DNA of 39,559 nt from SXXH01 sp041165735 (lineage in GTDB: Bacteria > Planctomycetota > UBA1135 > GCA-002686595), in NCBI GenBank assembly GCA_046341775.1, contig JBKDQQ010000130.1, forward strand, positions 1 through 39,559, read 5' to 3'. A program made the translations under genes and the position numbers. Below, in pieces: positions 1 to 7,440 of the stretch; within the stretch, counting starts at the first letter, position 1; every line of letters starts with the position of its first letter. Below the pieces are notes generated by a model. That model had not been told where the DNA came from, searched no databases, and saw only the letters and a program-made list of their open reading frames with translations.

Positions 1-315
1 GGTGGTTGTGAGGTTGGAGCGGGAGGAGGGTGGCGGATGGGCTTGGGTCGGGCGCAGCGCTCTGCTCGGATGCGACGCGGGCTGTCGGGTGGCAGTCAGA
101 CCCTGCGTTGTGCGTCTAGCTCTGCGTTGTGCTTCTAGCCCTGCGTTGCGCGTCTAGCCCTGCGTTGCGCGTCTAGCTCTGCGTTGCGCGTCTAGCTCTG
201 CGTTGCGCGTGTGGCTTTTGGTGTGCGCCGACCCCGGAGCAAGCGAGCCGAGCGCGCAGGTCGCGCGCCCGGCTTGCGTGTCTTGCGGCGTCGGCGCGAG
301 GCCGGCGCGTGGCCG
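1..315. other. Gene-free window edge
   Basis: Apart from the tandem repeat at 103-216 I see no convincing coding region. The open frames running into this stretch are antisense extensions over the secreted-protein gene and carry no recognisable motif. No clear terminator hairpin for the minus-strand gene ending at 316 was found. Confidence 0.5.
103..216. repeat. 19-bp tandem repeat, six copies
   Basis: Six head-to-tail copies of a 19-bp unit, consensus CTGCGTTGCGCGTCTAGCT, start at 103, 122, 141, 160, 179 and 198. The first two copies carry GTTGTG in place of GTTGCG, and the last ends in GTGTGGCT. No spacers separate the units, so this is not a CRISPR array. It lies downstream of the secreted repeat protein, whose stop is at 316. 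Confidence 0.9.
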
Positions 316-2481
316 TCACAGACCCCAGGTCAGTTGCCAGCCGTTCGTCAGGTTGATGGTGTCGCTCGTGCAGAACGCCGCGGCGTTGCTATACCAGACC
401 TGGTAGGTACGCGTGCCCGGCGTCGCGACGCCGCCGCGCACCGAGACGCTCGCATCGCCCGATTGGGGGTACTGCGAGGCGCCGGAGGCGTTGACGCGCG
501 TGCCGAGGCGGATGACGGAGCCGCCGGCGCAGCGCAAGCCGTCGCCGAACACGCTGCCCGCGCCGCTCGAGAGCTGCGTCGTGCCTTGGAAGTAGAGCGC
601 CGAGCTGTTGGGCATGCCCGTGCCGCGCAGGACGACCGAGTCGCTGGCGAGGCTCGCTTGGCCCGTCGCGTCGAGCAGGGCGCCGTTGGCGTTGACGCTG
701 CTGGCGCAACCGCGACCCGCGGCGCCGAAGTTGCCGCACGGGCACGCGGTGGCCGAGCCGTCGCCGAAGCAGAAGCCCGCGCCCGGCGTCGACGGCACAT
801 CGACCTTGACCACGGCGGCGGTGCCGTCCGAGTTGTTGAAGGTCAGCGCCATGCTGCCGCTCGGCGCCCAGCACAGCGGCGTCGAGTCGGTGTTGTTGAA
901 CTGCACCGTGCCGACGGTGGTGACGAACTTGGTCACGCCCGGGGCGATGTCGTACGCGTCGCCGCGGCGCACGATCACGCGCACTCCGTAGCCGGGGTTC
1001 CACACGCAATACGCCGTGTCGTTCGCGCCCGGGATCACATCGGGGCCGATCAGGTCGGTTTGGAAGTAGATCGAGCCGTTGTCGTTGTGCAGCACGGTGA
1101 CCGGGCCGAAGCCGTTGTCCGTGCCGGTGCTGCCGACCATCTGCGTGGCGGTGGTGCCGGGCAGGATGTCGCCCTCGCGCACGGCCAGTTGCAAGTTGCC
1201 GGGCGTGCCGGCCCAGATGCCGGAGTTGTTGGCTGTGGTGGTCGTGCCGCCGGTGATGGTGCCGACGATCAGCGCGCGGCCGCTGTTCGTCAGGCCGCCG
1301 CTGTTCGTGTTGTTCCACACATTGAAGGTGCCGTCCGTGCCGGGCGCGGGGTCGCCTTCGCGCGCCAGCAGTTGGAGCCCGCTGCTCGAGCCGATGTACA
1401 GCGCGCGGTCGTTCGTGGTGCCGGAGACATCCCCGCCGAGCAACTCGGCCGTCAAGCTGAACTGGCCGTTGCCGTTGAAGCCGCTGGCGGAGACGCTGAA
1501 GCTCCAGGTGTTGCTGGCGTTGTTGAAGGTCGCGCCCGCCGTGCCCGGGGCCGGATCGCCTTCGCGCAGGATCTGCGTGTTGCCGAGGCCCGGCGTGTAG
1601 ATGTAGAGCACCTTGTCGTTGGCCGTCGTGGCGGGCGAGGCGCCCAGCGTCGTCGACAGGGTCACGTCGTGGATGATCTGGCCGGCGTCGTTCATCTGTT
1701 GGAGGAAGCCGCCCGTGGCAGAGATGACCGTGCCGGCGGGGCCGGCGTCGCCCTTGCGCACGACCCACTCGGGCAACAAGCCGAGCGTGCCGGTGACGAC
1801 GCCGTCGTTGTTCGTCGTGCCGCTCACGTCGCCGCCGGTGAGCGAGGTCTTGAACACGTAGCGGTTGTTGCGGTTCATGCCGACGCCTTGGTAGCTGACG
1901 CTGCTGCCGAAGGTGCCGGTCATCGTCGCGCCGCCGCTCGGAGCCGCGTCGCCTTCGCGCACGAGGATCTGCACGTTGCCGACCGTGCCGGCGTAGATGA
2001 GCGTGTCGTTGGCGGTCGTGACGCCCGCGCCGCTGATGGTGGCGCCGAAGAAGATCGCGCCGTTGGGCGCGAGGCGCGGCGAGCCGCTGAGGCCGCCGAC
2101 GGTCGTGGTGGCGAGCACCGCACCCGGGATCAGCGGCGCCGCATCACCGGCGCGGTACGCGATGGCGAGGCCTGCCGAGGAAGGACCGACGAAGATGGCG
2201 CGGTCGTTGGTCGCGCCGAGCGGCGGCGTCAGGACGAGGCCCGGGTCCTGGATGCGCCCGCGGAAGCACACATTGCCCGCGTCGTCGATGACCGCGTTGC
2301 CGAAGGTCGAGGTGCCACCGTAGATCACGCCGGCGGGCAGGCCGGGGACCTGGTTGCCGTTGGCGGCGATGATCTGGCCGCTTTGCGAGAAGAGCGTCTG
2401 CGCCCCGGCGAAGGGGGCGAGGCCGCACACGACGGCGACGAGGGGCAGGGACGAGGAGAGGAAGGTCGCGTTCATGGTCAT
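316..2481 (-). CDS. Secreted NxxGxxAF-type tandem-repeat protein
   Basis: 721 residues, probably exported and cell-surface or extracellular. A signal peptide covers about residues 1-27 (hydrophobic SLPLVAVVCGLAPFAGA, cleavage before QTLF). The body has about seven repeats of 60-70 residues. Each contains a short Nx(D/N)GxxxF-like strand (for example NGAIFFGATISG) and ends in an (R/K)xGDxxPG turn such as REGDPAPGT. This matches the choice-of-anchor NxxGxxAF repeat families, predicted beta-propeller-like. Residues from about 565 form a separate Cys-rich domain beginning FCFGDGSATACPCGN, a module that recurs, from memory, at the C-termini of exported planctomycete proteins and may serve sorting or anchoring (inference). 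ATG at 2481 or 2475; both keep the signal peptide. The ligand or function is unknown. Confidence 0.85.
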   Translation of the reverse strand: MTMNATFLSSSLPLVAVVCGLAPFAGAQTLFSQSGQIIAANGNQVPGLPAGVIYGGTSTFGNAVIDDAGNVCFRGRIQDPGLVLTPPLGATNDRAIFVGPSSAGLAIAYRAGDAAPLIPGAVLATTTVGGLSGSPRLAPNGAIFFGATISGAGVTTANDTLIYAGTVGNVQILVREGDAAPSGGATMTGTFGSSVSYQGVGMNRNNRYVFKTSLTGGDVSGTTNNDGVVTGTLGLLPEWVVRKGDAGPAGTVISATGGFLQQMNDAGQIIHDVTLSTTLGASPATTANDKVLYIYTPGLGNTQILREGDPAPGTAGATFNNASNTWSFSVSASGFNGNGQFSLTAELLGGDVSGTTNDRALYIGSSSGLQLLAREGDPAPGTDGTFNVWNNTNSGGLTNSGRALIVGTITGGTTTTANNSGIWAGTPGNLQLAVREGDILPGTTATQMVGSTGTDNGFGPVTVLHNDNGSIYFQTDLIGPDVIPGANDTAYCVWNPGYGVRVIVRRGDAYDIAPGVTKFVTTVGTVQFNNTDSTPLCWAPSGSMALTFNNSDGTAAVVKVDVPSTPGAGFCFGDGSATACPCGNFGAAGRGCASSVNANGALLDATGQASLASDSVVLRGTGMPNSSALYFQGTTQLSSGAGSVFGDGLRCAGGSVIRLGTRVNASGASQYPQSGDASVSVRGGVATPGTRTYQVWYSNAAAFCTSDTINLTNGWQLTWGL

Positions 2482-2630
2482 CGGCGCCGATGGGGGCCGC
2501 GAGGGGTGTGGTGGGAGGGGTCGGGGTGCGAGGGGGAGGAGGCTCGTGTCCGATGGGGCCGGGAGGCGGTGCGACGAGCCGATCTAACGTACACCGAGGG
2601 GTGGAATGCGGGAATGTGTGCGATGGGAAT

Positions 2631-2656
2631 GATGCTGGCCCCGTTCATTGTGCGCG
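2631..2656 (+). repeat. 26-bp dispersed repeat, copy 1
   Basis: Begins GATGCTGGCC and ends TTGTGCGCG. It is identical to the reverse complement of 3101-3126, and differs by one base each from the copies at 4799-4824 and 5494-5519. It lies about 150 bp upstream of the secreted-protein start. Confidence 0.9.
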
Positions 2657-3100
2657 GCGAGACAGGCGAAATCGGCTGGCCTGCGCTCACCGGCTCGGCG
2701 GCGCGCGTTCATTACCAAGAGGGCCTGTCGGTTCCGCCTGGCCCAGGGTGGGTCGGGCCAGCGTTCTTGGGCCCGAAACGCGGGGGTGCGCGGACTGGCG
2801 GCTCGCTGCACCGTTGCAACGCCGTGCCAGTTGGCGCACCGCGTGGGCCAAGCCAGGTGCGACCTTCGCGGGAGTTCCAGCAGATTGCGGAGGAGCGCGA
2901 TCGGGCCATGGGGCTTGGACGCGAGCTCGACGAACGGCCTGCGCGTCGGCGACCGCGTTCGCAGGGGCTCCGCTGCCAACTCCCGAGCTGCGTCGAAGGG
3001 CCCCAACAACTAATTGACGGTCAGGCCGGTGCGTGTCGCAGCACCTGACGGTCGAACTTGCGCCCAACTTGCGCGAGCGGCGCGTCGGTGCGCGATCTCC

Positions 3101-3126
3101 CGCGCACAATGAACGGGGCCAGCATC
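3101..3126 (-). repeat. 26-bp dispersed repeat, copy 2
   Basis: Exact inverted copy of 2631-2656. It ends only three bases past the stop codon of the glycosyltransferase gene, so it sits at that gene's 3' boundary. Confidence 0.9.
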
Positions 3127-3129
3127 ACC

Positions 3130-4401
3130 TCAGGCCGGACTCTCCCCTTCCCCCACCTTCACGCTCCCCAACGCCACCCTCCCCACCGAGGGCGACCCGC
3201 GCCCCCGATGCTCCGCGCGCGCCTCCTCGATCAACTCCAACGCCCGCTCCGTCCACCGCTCCCACGAATGCTGCTCGGCCCACGCGCGCAAGGGTGTCGG
3301 GTGCCAATGGGTCCCGCGGGCGCGTTCGAAGGCGTCGGCGAAGGCTTGCGGGGTGCGCGGCTCGACGACGAGGCCGTGTTCGGGGCCGCGGATGGCGTCG
3401 GTCGCGGAGGGAACCCGCGAGCTGATCACGGGGCGGCCGCAGGCCATCGCTTCGAAGTACACGGTGGCCCAGCCTTCGTAGTCGCTCGACAGGACGAGGT
3501 AGTCGGCGGCGCCCATCCACCACGCGACCTCGGCATGCGGTTGGCGACCGGCGAAGACGACATCGTCGTGCAGGCCGAGCGCCGAGACTTCGCGCTCGAG
3601 GCGGGCGCGGTTCGGGCCGTCGCCGACCAAGGCGACGAGCGGCACCGGCCGGCCGCGGCGGCGCAGCTCCGCTTGGGCGCGCAGCACCAACGACTGGTCC
3701 TTGCGGTCGACAAGGAAGCCGACGTACGCGGCGATCTGGCGGCCGGGCGGCAGTCCCAGGCGCGCGCGGCATTCCTCCTTCGTGCGCAGGCGGAAAACAA
3801 GCGGATCGACGCCGCTCGTCAGGAACGCGGCGCGCTCCGGCGGCGTGCCGAGCGCGATGCTCTTGTCGCGCAGGTCGCTGCTGACCGACACGACGCGGTC
3901 GGCCTTGCGCATCGTCCAACGCACCATGGTGCGCGCCATCGGCAAGCGGGGGTACAAGCGCAGGTCCGAGCCCAGCGTGGTCACAACGGAAGGCCGATCG
4001 AGGGCTTGGGCCAGGCGCACCGCGCCATAGCCGTCCGGGAAGGCGAAATAGCCTTCGACCACATCAGGGATCCAGCCGGGGTGGTGTTCCTCCAGGCCTT
4101 TCTGCACGGCGCGCGCCAGCGCCGGGCCCTGCGCCCAGGTGGCGACCTTGGGCAGGGACGGGTACCGCGGATAGGCGACAGGGATGCCGCAATCGGTGTT
4201 GCCGGTGCGTTCGACCGAGGCCCACGCGCGCCACTCTTCGGGCCCAGGCGCGCCGGCGGGGTACCACGGCACCGGCGAAAGGACCCGCACGTCCGCATGT
4301 CGCGCCAAGGCGCGCGCGCGCTCGAGGCAAAAGGTGCCCAGAGCCGGCCGCGCCGAGTTCGGAAACAGGCGCGTGACGATCAGGATGCGGAGACGAGCCA
4401 T
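3130..4401 (-). CDS. Family 4 glycosyltransferase (GT-B)
   Basis: 423 residues. Predicted to transfer a sugar from an activated donor onto a glycan or lipid acceptor at the cytoplasmic face of the membrane. The N-terminal half opens with RLRILIVTRLFPNSARP, the usual acceptor-side Rossmann start. The C-terminal half holds the GT4 donor-binding signature, including SSDYEGWATVYFEAMACGRP followed by VISSRVPS, the family's E-x7-E-type element. VALVGDGPNRARLERE is the typical linker strand before it. The start is taken as ATG at 4401; an in-frame TTG two codons upstream is possible. No sugar-biosynthesis neighbours are present, so the substrate cannot be guessed. The gene stands alone between two repeat-rich spacers. 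Confidence 0.9.
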   Translation of the reverse strand: MARLRILIVTRLFPNSARPALGTFCLERARALARHADVRVLSPVPWYPAGAPGPEEWRAWASVERTGNTDCGIPVAYPRYPSLPKVATWAQGPALARAVQKGLEEHHPGWIPDVVEGYFAFPDGYGAVRLAQALDRPSVVTTLGSDLRLYPRLPMARTMVRWTMRKADRVVSVSSDLRDKSIALGTPPERAAFLTSGVDPLVFRLRTKEECRARLGLPPGRQIAAYVGFLVDRKDQSLVLRAQAELRRRGRPVPLVALVGDGPNRARLEREVSALGLHDDVVFAGRQPHAEVAWWMGAADYLVLSSDYEGWATVYFEAMACGRPVISSRVPSATDAIRGPEHGLVVEPRTPQAFADAFERARGTHWHPTPLRAWAEQHSWERWTERALELIEEARAEHRGRGSPSVGRVALGSVKVGEGESPA

Positions 4402-4798
4402 GGCCAAACGACAGAAGGCGGATCGTACCGCCCAACCGGGAATTCCGCAGGAGAGGCCATCACCGGGGCAACAACCCGCAGCAACCCGTCGTCAGGTGCC
4501 CCCAACGCTCGGAGCACCCCAATCCTCCTTCGAAATGCACCCCGGCACGCACCGCGGCGAGTCGCGCCCAGCTCCCGAGCCCCGCACCCGTGCCAACCGC
4601 GGGACACCCCGCGCGCAATCGCCCCAGCGCCGATGACCGCGCCCCATCTGCTGAGTAGGTTTGGCAGCAGCAGCACAGCTGGCTCTTGACGCGTCGTCCG
4701 TGAGGGGACGCGCGGGGCTGGGATGGAGCACCCCCGATGAGGGGGACATCAGGCGGCCGAGGGGCTCTTGGGAGGGAGCACTTGGCCGCCGCCTTTTT

Positions 4799-4824
4799 GA
4801 TGCTGGCCCCTTTCATTGTGCGCG
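4799..4824 (+). repeat. 26-bp dispersed repeat, copy 3
   Basis: Same 26-bp element as 2631-2656 with a single G-to-T change (CCCCTTTC in place of CCCCGTTC). It is in the same orientation as copy 1 and pairs with the inverted copy at 5494-5519. Confidence 0.88.
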
Positions 4825-5220
4825 CCGTCGCTTGCGTTTCGGCGCGGCGGGCTGATGGTGGTCGAATCGCCAAGCACGAAGCCCCGGACCAGCGTGTCGA
4901 GCTGGTTCCGAGGCCAAGTGGGGCCGGGTCCTAAGTCGTTGTTCCGTGCTGGTTCGTGTGCGAGGTAGCCGGTTGCAGGGTTGCTGACGCTGGCCTGCGT
5001 GCGGTTCTTCGCCTTGCTAGGGCCTCTTTGGCGCCTGGTTCATCTGGCGCGTGGTTGATGTGGGTCTGGGCCGTTGAGCGGTGGGTCGGAGAGCGGAACC
5101 CTCGCCGTTCGGCGAGGCTGCTTGAGCTGGTCTTGCTCGCAGGGGAAAGGGGGCGGTGGTCTTGGATGGCTTGTGGCAGCGACGGGTCAGGCGTGCGCGG
5201 TGTCGGTGGTGGTGCGTGCC

Positions 5221-5319
5221 GGACAGGCCAGGCGTGCCGGACAGGGCGGACAGGGTGGGCAGGGCGGACAGGGCGGACAGGGCGGACTAGGCGGGCGTGG
5301 CGGACAGGGCGGGCGTGGC
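5221..5319. repeat. 9-bp GGACAGGGC tandem array
   Basis: Eleven in-register 9-bp units related to GGACAGGGC or GGGCGTGGC. Five are exact GGACAGGGC or differ by one base, and two are GGGCGTGGC. The plus strand is strongly G-rich (runs of GGG every few bases) and could form G-quadruplex-like structure. It lies between copies 3 and 4 of the 26-bp element, in a stretch without a convincing gene. Confidence 0.85.
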
Positions 5320-5493
5320 GGGCCATGCCGGCACGCCAGACGCGACCGGGGGGCGGAACACCGCTCTCCACGATCGAAACGCGCCTTCTCCCAAGCCCAG
5401 GCCTCGGTCCGGCGTGTGCGGGCACTCCTTCCACCTGAATGGACGCCGCCCGAATGCTCTGCGTTGCACTCTCGGCCGGATTCCGATTCCAGG

Positions 5494-5519
5494 CGCGCAC
5501 AACGAACGGGGCCAGCATC
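5494..5519 (-). repeat. 26-bp dispersed repeat, copy 4
   Basis: Inverted copy of the 26-bp element with one change from consensus (CAACGAAC in place of CAATGAAC on the plus strand). It lies about 70 bp upstream of the ribonuclease D start. Confidence 0.88.
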
Positions 5520-5534
5520 GGGACTCGCCCTCCC

Positions 5535-5563
5535 TTCCCCCCCGCCCCCCTCCCGACTAAACT
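5535..5563 (+). promoter_or_regulatory. Candidate promoter of ribonuclease D
   Basis: A TAAACT hexamer at 5558-5563 stands out in a C-rich tract. It is preceded at a 17-bp spacing by TTCCCC (5535-5540), a poor -35 match. This would start transcription about 18 bases before the ATG at 5588. Support is only by resemblance to the sigma-70 consensus. Confidence 0.3.
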
Positions 5564-5587
5564 TCCACGCCCCCAACCCCGCCCACC

Positions 5588-6790
5588 ATGCTCCATGACC
5601 TCCCGCCCCCGACCGTCGTCTCCGATGAGTCGGGCTTCCGTCGGATGCTCGAGGCCCTGGCGAGCGTCGACGAACTGGCGGTCGATACCGAGGCGGACAG
5701 CTTCTTCAGCTACCGCGACAAGGTTTGCCTCTTGCAGGTCACGGCGGCGGGGGAGGATTGGATCGTCGATCCGTTGGCGGGGTTGGACCTGTCGGCCTTC
5801 GGGCGCGTGATGGCGGATCCGCGCAAGTTGAAGGTCTTTCATGATGGGGAATATGACATTCTCATCTTGAAGCGAGATCACGACTTCCGATTTGCAAACT
5901 TGTTCGACACGCGCGTGGCGGCGGCCACGTTGGGGTCGCAGGCGCCGGGGTTGGCGTCGGTTCTGAAAGAACGCTTTGGCGTCGAATTGGACAAGTCGAT
6001 GCAGCGCAGCAATTGGGCGCAGCGGCCGTTGACGCCCAAGCAACTGGCCTACGCGCGGCTGGACACGCACTTCTTGCTGCCGCTGATGAAGGAGCAGCGT
6101 TCGGACCTCGCGCGGTTGGAGCGCGCCATGATCGTCGAGGGCGAATGCCGGCGGCTGGAGGGCATCGAGCCGCCGCGCGACGAATTCAACCCGGACGAGT
6201 ACGCGAAGATCAAGGGCGCGCGCCTGTTGTCGGCGCCGGCTCGGGCCGTGTTGCGCGAGCTGTACATCGTGCGCGAGGGGCTCGCCGAGTCGATCAACGA
6301 ACCGCCGTTCCGCGTCGTCAACAACGAAACGATGGTGCTGATCGCCGAACGCGCGCCGAAGGCGATGCACGAGCTCACGCGCGTCCCCGGGTTCAGCGCC
6401 AAGCAGGCGCGGCGTTGGGGGGATGCGCTGTTGGCGGCGGTCGAGCGTGGCTTGGCCGCCGAGCCGGTGCGGCGCCTGCCCAGCTTGCCGAGCAAGGACG
6501 GCACCAGCGGGTTCGACCAGGTGCAGCAGGAACTGCACGAGCGCCTGAAGAATTGGCGCAAGGACGAGTCCGCCAAGGTCGGGATCGACTCGGCCTACCT
6601 GCTCAATCGACACGTCTTGCTGGAGCTGACCCTGGTGCGGCCCGCGACCCCCGAGGCGTTGCGCGCCATCGTCGGGTTGCAGGCGTGGCAATTGGAGCGT
6701 TACGGCGAGGCGTTGCTGGGCGTGCTGCGGCGTTTCGAGGAGGACCTCGCCGCCGGTCGCGTCGAGTTGCGCGGGCGTTGGCGCAAGTAG
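5588..6790 (+). CDS. rnd: Ribonuclease D-like 3'-5' exoribonuclease
   Basis: 400 residues. A DEDDy-family 3'-5' exoribonuclease expected to trim tRNA precursors and other structured RNA ends in the cytoplasm. The catalytic set is visible: D33 and E35 in VDTEADSFF, D90 in VFHDGEYD, and Y155 and D159 in YARLDTHFLL. Residues about 215-290 carry an HRDC-type helical domain (AVLRELYIVREGLAESINEPPF, then TRVPGFSAKQARRWG), and a second HRDC-like segment is likely C-terminal. Length fits bacterial RNase D (about 370-400). The gene is monocistronic; the next feature on either strand is the tRNA-Ala gene about 400 bp downstream, which is transcribed toward it. Codons for residues about 80-105, around motif II, are noticeably AT-richer than the rest. 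Confidence 0.93.
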   Translation: MLHDLPPPTVVSDESGFRRMLEALASVDELAVDTEADSFFSYRDKVCLLQVTAAGEDWIVDPLAGLDLSAFGRVMADPRKLKVFHDGEYDILILKRDHDFRFANLFDTRVAAATLGSQAPGLASVLKERFGVELDKSMQRSNWAQRPLTPKQLAYARLDTHFLLPLMKEQRSDLARLERAMIVEGECRRLEGIEPPRDEFNPDEYAKIKGARLLSAPARAVLRELYIVREGLAESINEPPFRVVNNETMVLIAERAPKAMHELTRVPGFSAKQARRWGDALLAAVERGLAAEPVRRLPSLPSKDGTSGFDQVQQELHERLKNWRKDESAKVGIDSAYLLNRHVLLELTLVRPATPEALRAIVGLQAWQLERYGEALLGVLRRFEEDLAAGRVELRGRWRK

Positions 6791-7173
6791 GTCGGGCGCA
6801 TCGAGCGGGGTGGCGCCCGCCGAGCGGTTGCGCCCGAGCGGGTTCGGCGTAGGAGTTCGTTCGCAAGGGCCCAAGCCAACGAGCTTGTGGCCAGCGAGCT
6901 CTGTTCGAGTCCGCATGGCCAATGGGGCCGCGGCATGAAGGGTCAGCCCGACATGGGCGGCGCAGGCAGCACGGGCGGCGAAAGCAGCAAGTGCGGCAAA
7001 GGCAGTTGCCCCAGCGCAGTCAGGCCACGCCGTGAGGGCACGCCGTCGGCGCAACGAAGGTGGATCGATCCACCTCTGCCGAGCGAGGCCTTGTCCATCG
7101 ACGCTCGCGCGCGTTCGGATGGCAAGCGAGCGGGGCGGGCCTGCCTGCCGGCTGGTCCGCCCCGCGTTGGATT
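6791..7173. other. Spacer between rnd and tRNA-Ala
   Basis: 383 bp without a convincing gene. A weak hairpin (stem CGGGCGC at 6793-6799 with GCGCCCG at 6813-6819, 13-base loop) directly follows the ribonuclease D stop and could act as a terminator, but it has no T-tract. The rest is purine-rich on the plus strand with short imperfect GGCAGC/GGCAAA-type repeats near 6960-7015. Confidence 0.4.
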
Positions 7174-7249
7174 TGGTGGAGACGAAGGGAGTCGAACCCT
7201 CGACCTACGCATTGCGAACGCGTCGCTCTACCAACTGAGCTACGTCCCC
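7174..7249 (-). tRNA. tRNA-Ala, anticodon CGC
   Basis: A 76-nt cloverleaf reads on the minus strand from 7249 to 7174. The acceptor stem GGGGACG/CGTCTCC has the G3-U70 wobble pair that marks alanine tRNAs. The D stem is GCTC/GAGC, the anticodon stem ACGCG/TGCGT with loop TTCGCAA (anticodon CGC, codon GCG), the variable loop has five bases, and the T stem carries TTCGACT. The discriminator is A and the CCA end is encoded (7176-7174). Confidence 0.96.
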
Positions 7250-7264
7250 ACGCTTGGGGCGAAG

Positions 7265-7294
7265 ACTCTAGCCTCCGGAGGGGGGGCTTGTGAA
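7265..7294 (-). promoter_or_regulatory. Candidate promoter of tRNA-Ala
   Basis: On the minus strand TTCACA (7294-7289) and TAGAGT (7270-7265) are separated by 18 bp. Both are near the sigma-70 consensus, and the -10 ends 15 bases before the mature tRNA 5' end. This is one of the best promoter matches in the window. Confidence 0.5.
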
Positions 7295-7440
7295 GGGGGC
7301 GTTGCCCGACGCGGTGCGGCGTCGAGGGCGCGCGCGGGACGGCGGCAGACCCACGGATGACCCTTCGATATCGGCAAGCGCGCCGTTCCTCGATCCTTCA
7401 CCTCGGTTTCGCCACAATGCGCACCGAGGCCCACCCCCCG

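Larger units (their letters stand above)
2482..3129. other. Spacer with paired 26-bp inverted repeats
   Basis: A 648-bp spacer between two minus-strand genes. It holds an exact 26-bp inverted pair at 2631-2656 and 3101-3126. The sequence between them shows only short repeats, for example TGACGGTC near 3015 and again near 3047. Open frames exist on both strands because of the high G+C, but none has a recognisable domain or a convincing ribosome site. Promoter elements for the secreted-protein gene are expected just above 2481 but I cannot identify them with confidence. Confidence 0.5.
4402..5587. other. 1.2-kb divergent spacer with repeats
   Basis: Lies between the divergently transcribed glycosyltransferase and ribonuclease D genes. 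It contains the second pair of 26-bp inverted repeats (4799-4824 and 5494-5519) and a 9-bp tandem array (5221-5319). I see no protein with a recognisable domain; frames across the 9-bp array would encode Gly-Gln-Gly-type low complexity. The sequence between the second repeat pair does not resemble that between the first pair. Confidence 0.5.

Noticed and set aside
103..216. CRISPR array
   Set aside because: The units are 19 bp and directly adjacent, with no unique spacers and no cas genes in the window.
211..3048. A 945-codon plus-strand open frame
   Set aside because: It is antisense to the secreted repeat protein, which has a signal peptide and regular repeats. The plus frame is low-complexity and lacks any domain.
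2631..3126. Complete insertion sequence bounded by the inverted repeats
   Set aside because: The interior encodes no transposase and there is no target duplication, so only a remnant or non-autonomous element could be claimed.
4460..4873. A 137-codon minus-strand frame across 26-bp copy 3
   Set aside because: No domain, no ribosome site, and similar frames arise at every copy of the repeat because its sequence happens to be open in several frames.
7357..7440. 28-residue N-terminal extension of transketolase
   Set aside because: Family alignment places the start at MNATDQ; the extension is Arg-rich and unlike transketolase N-termini.
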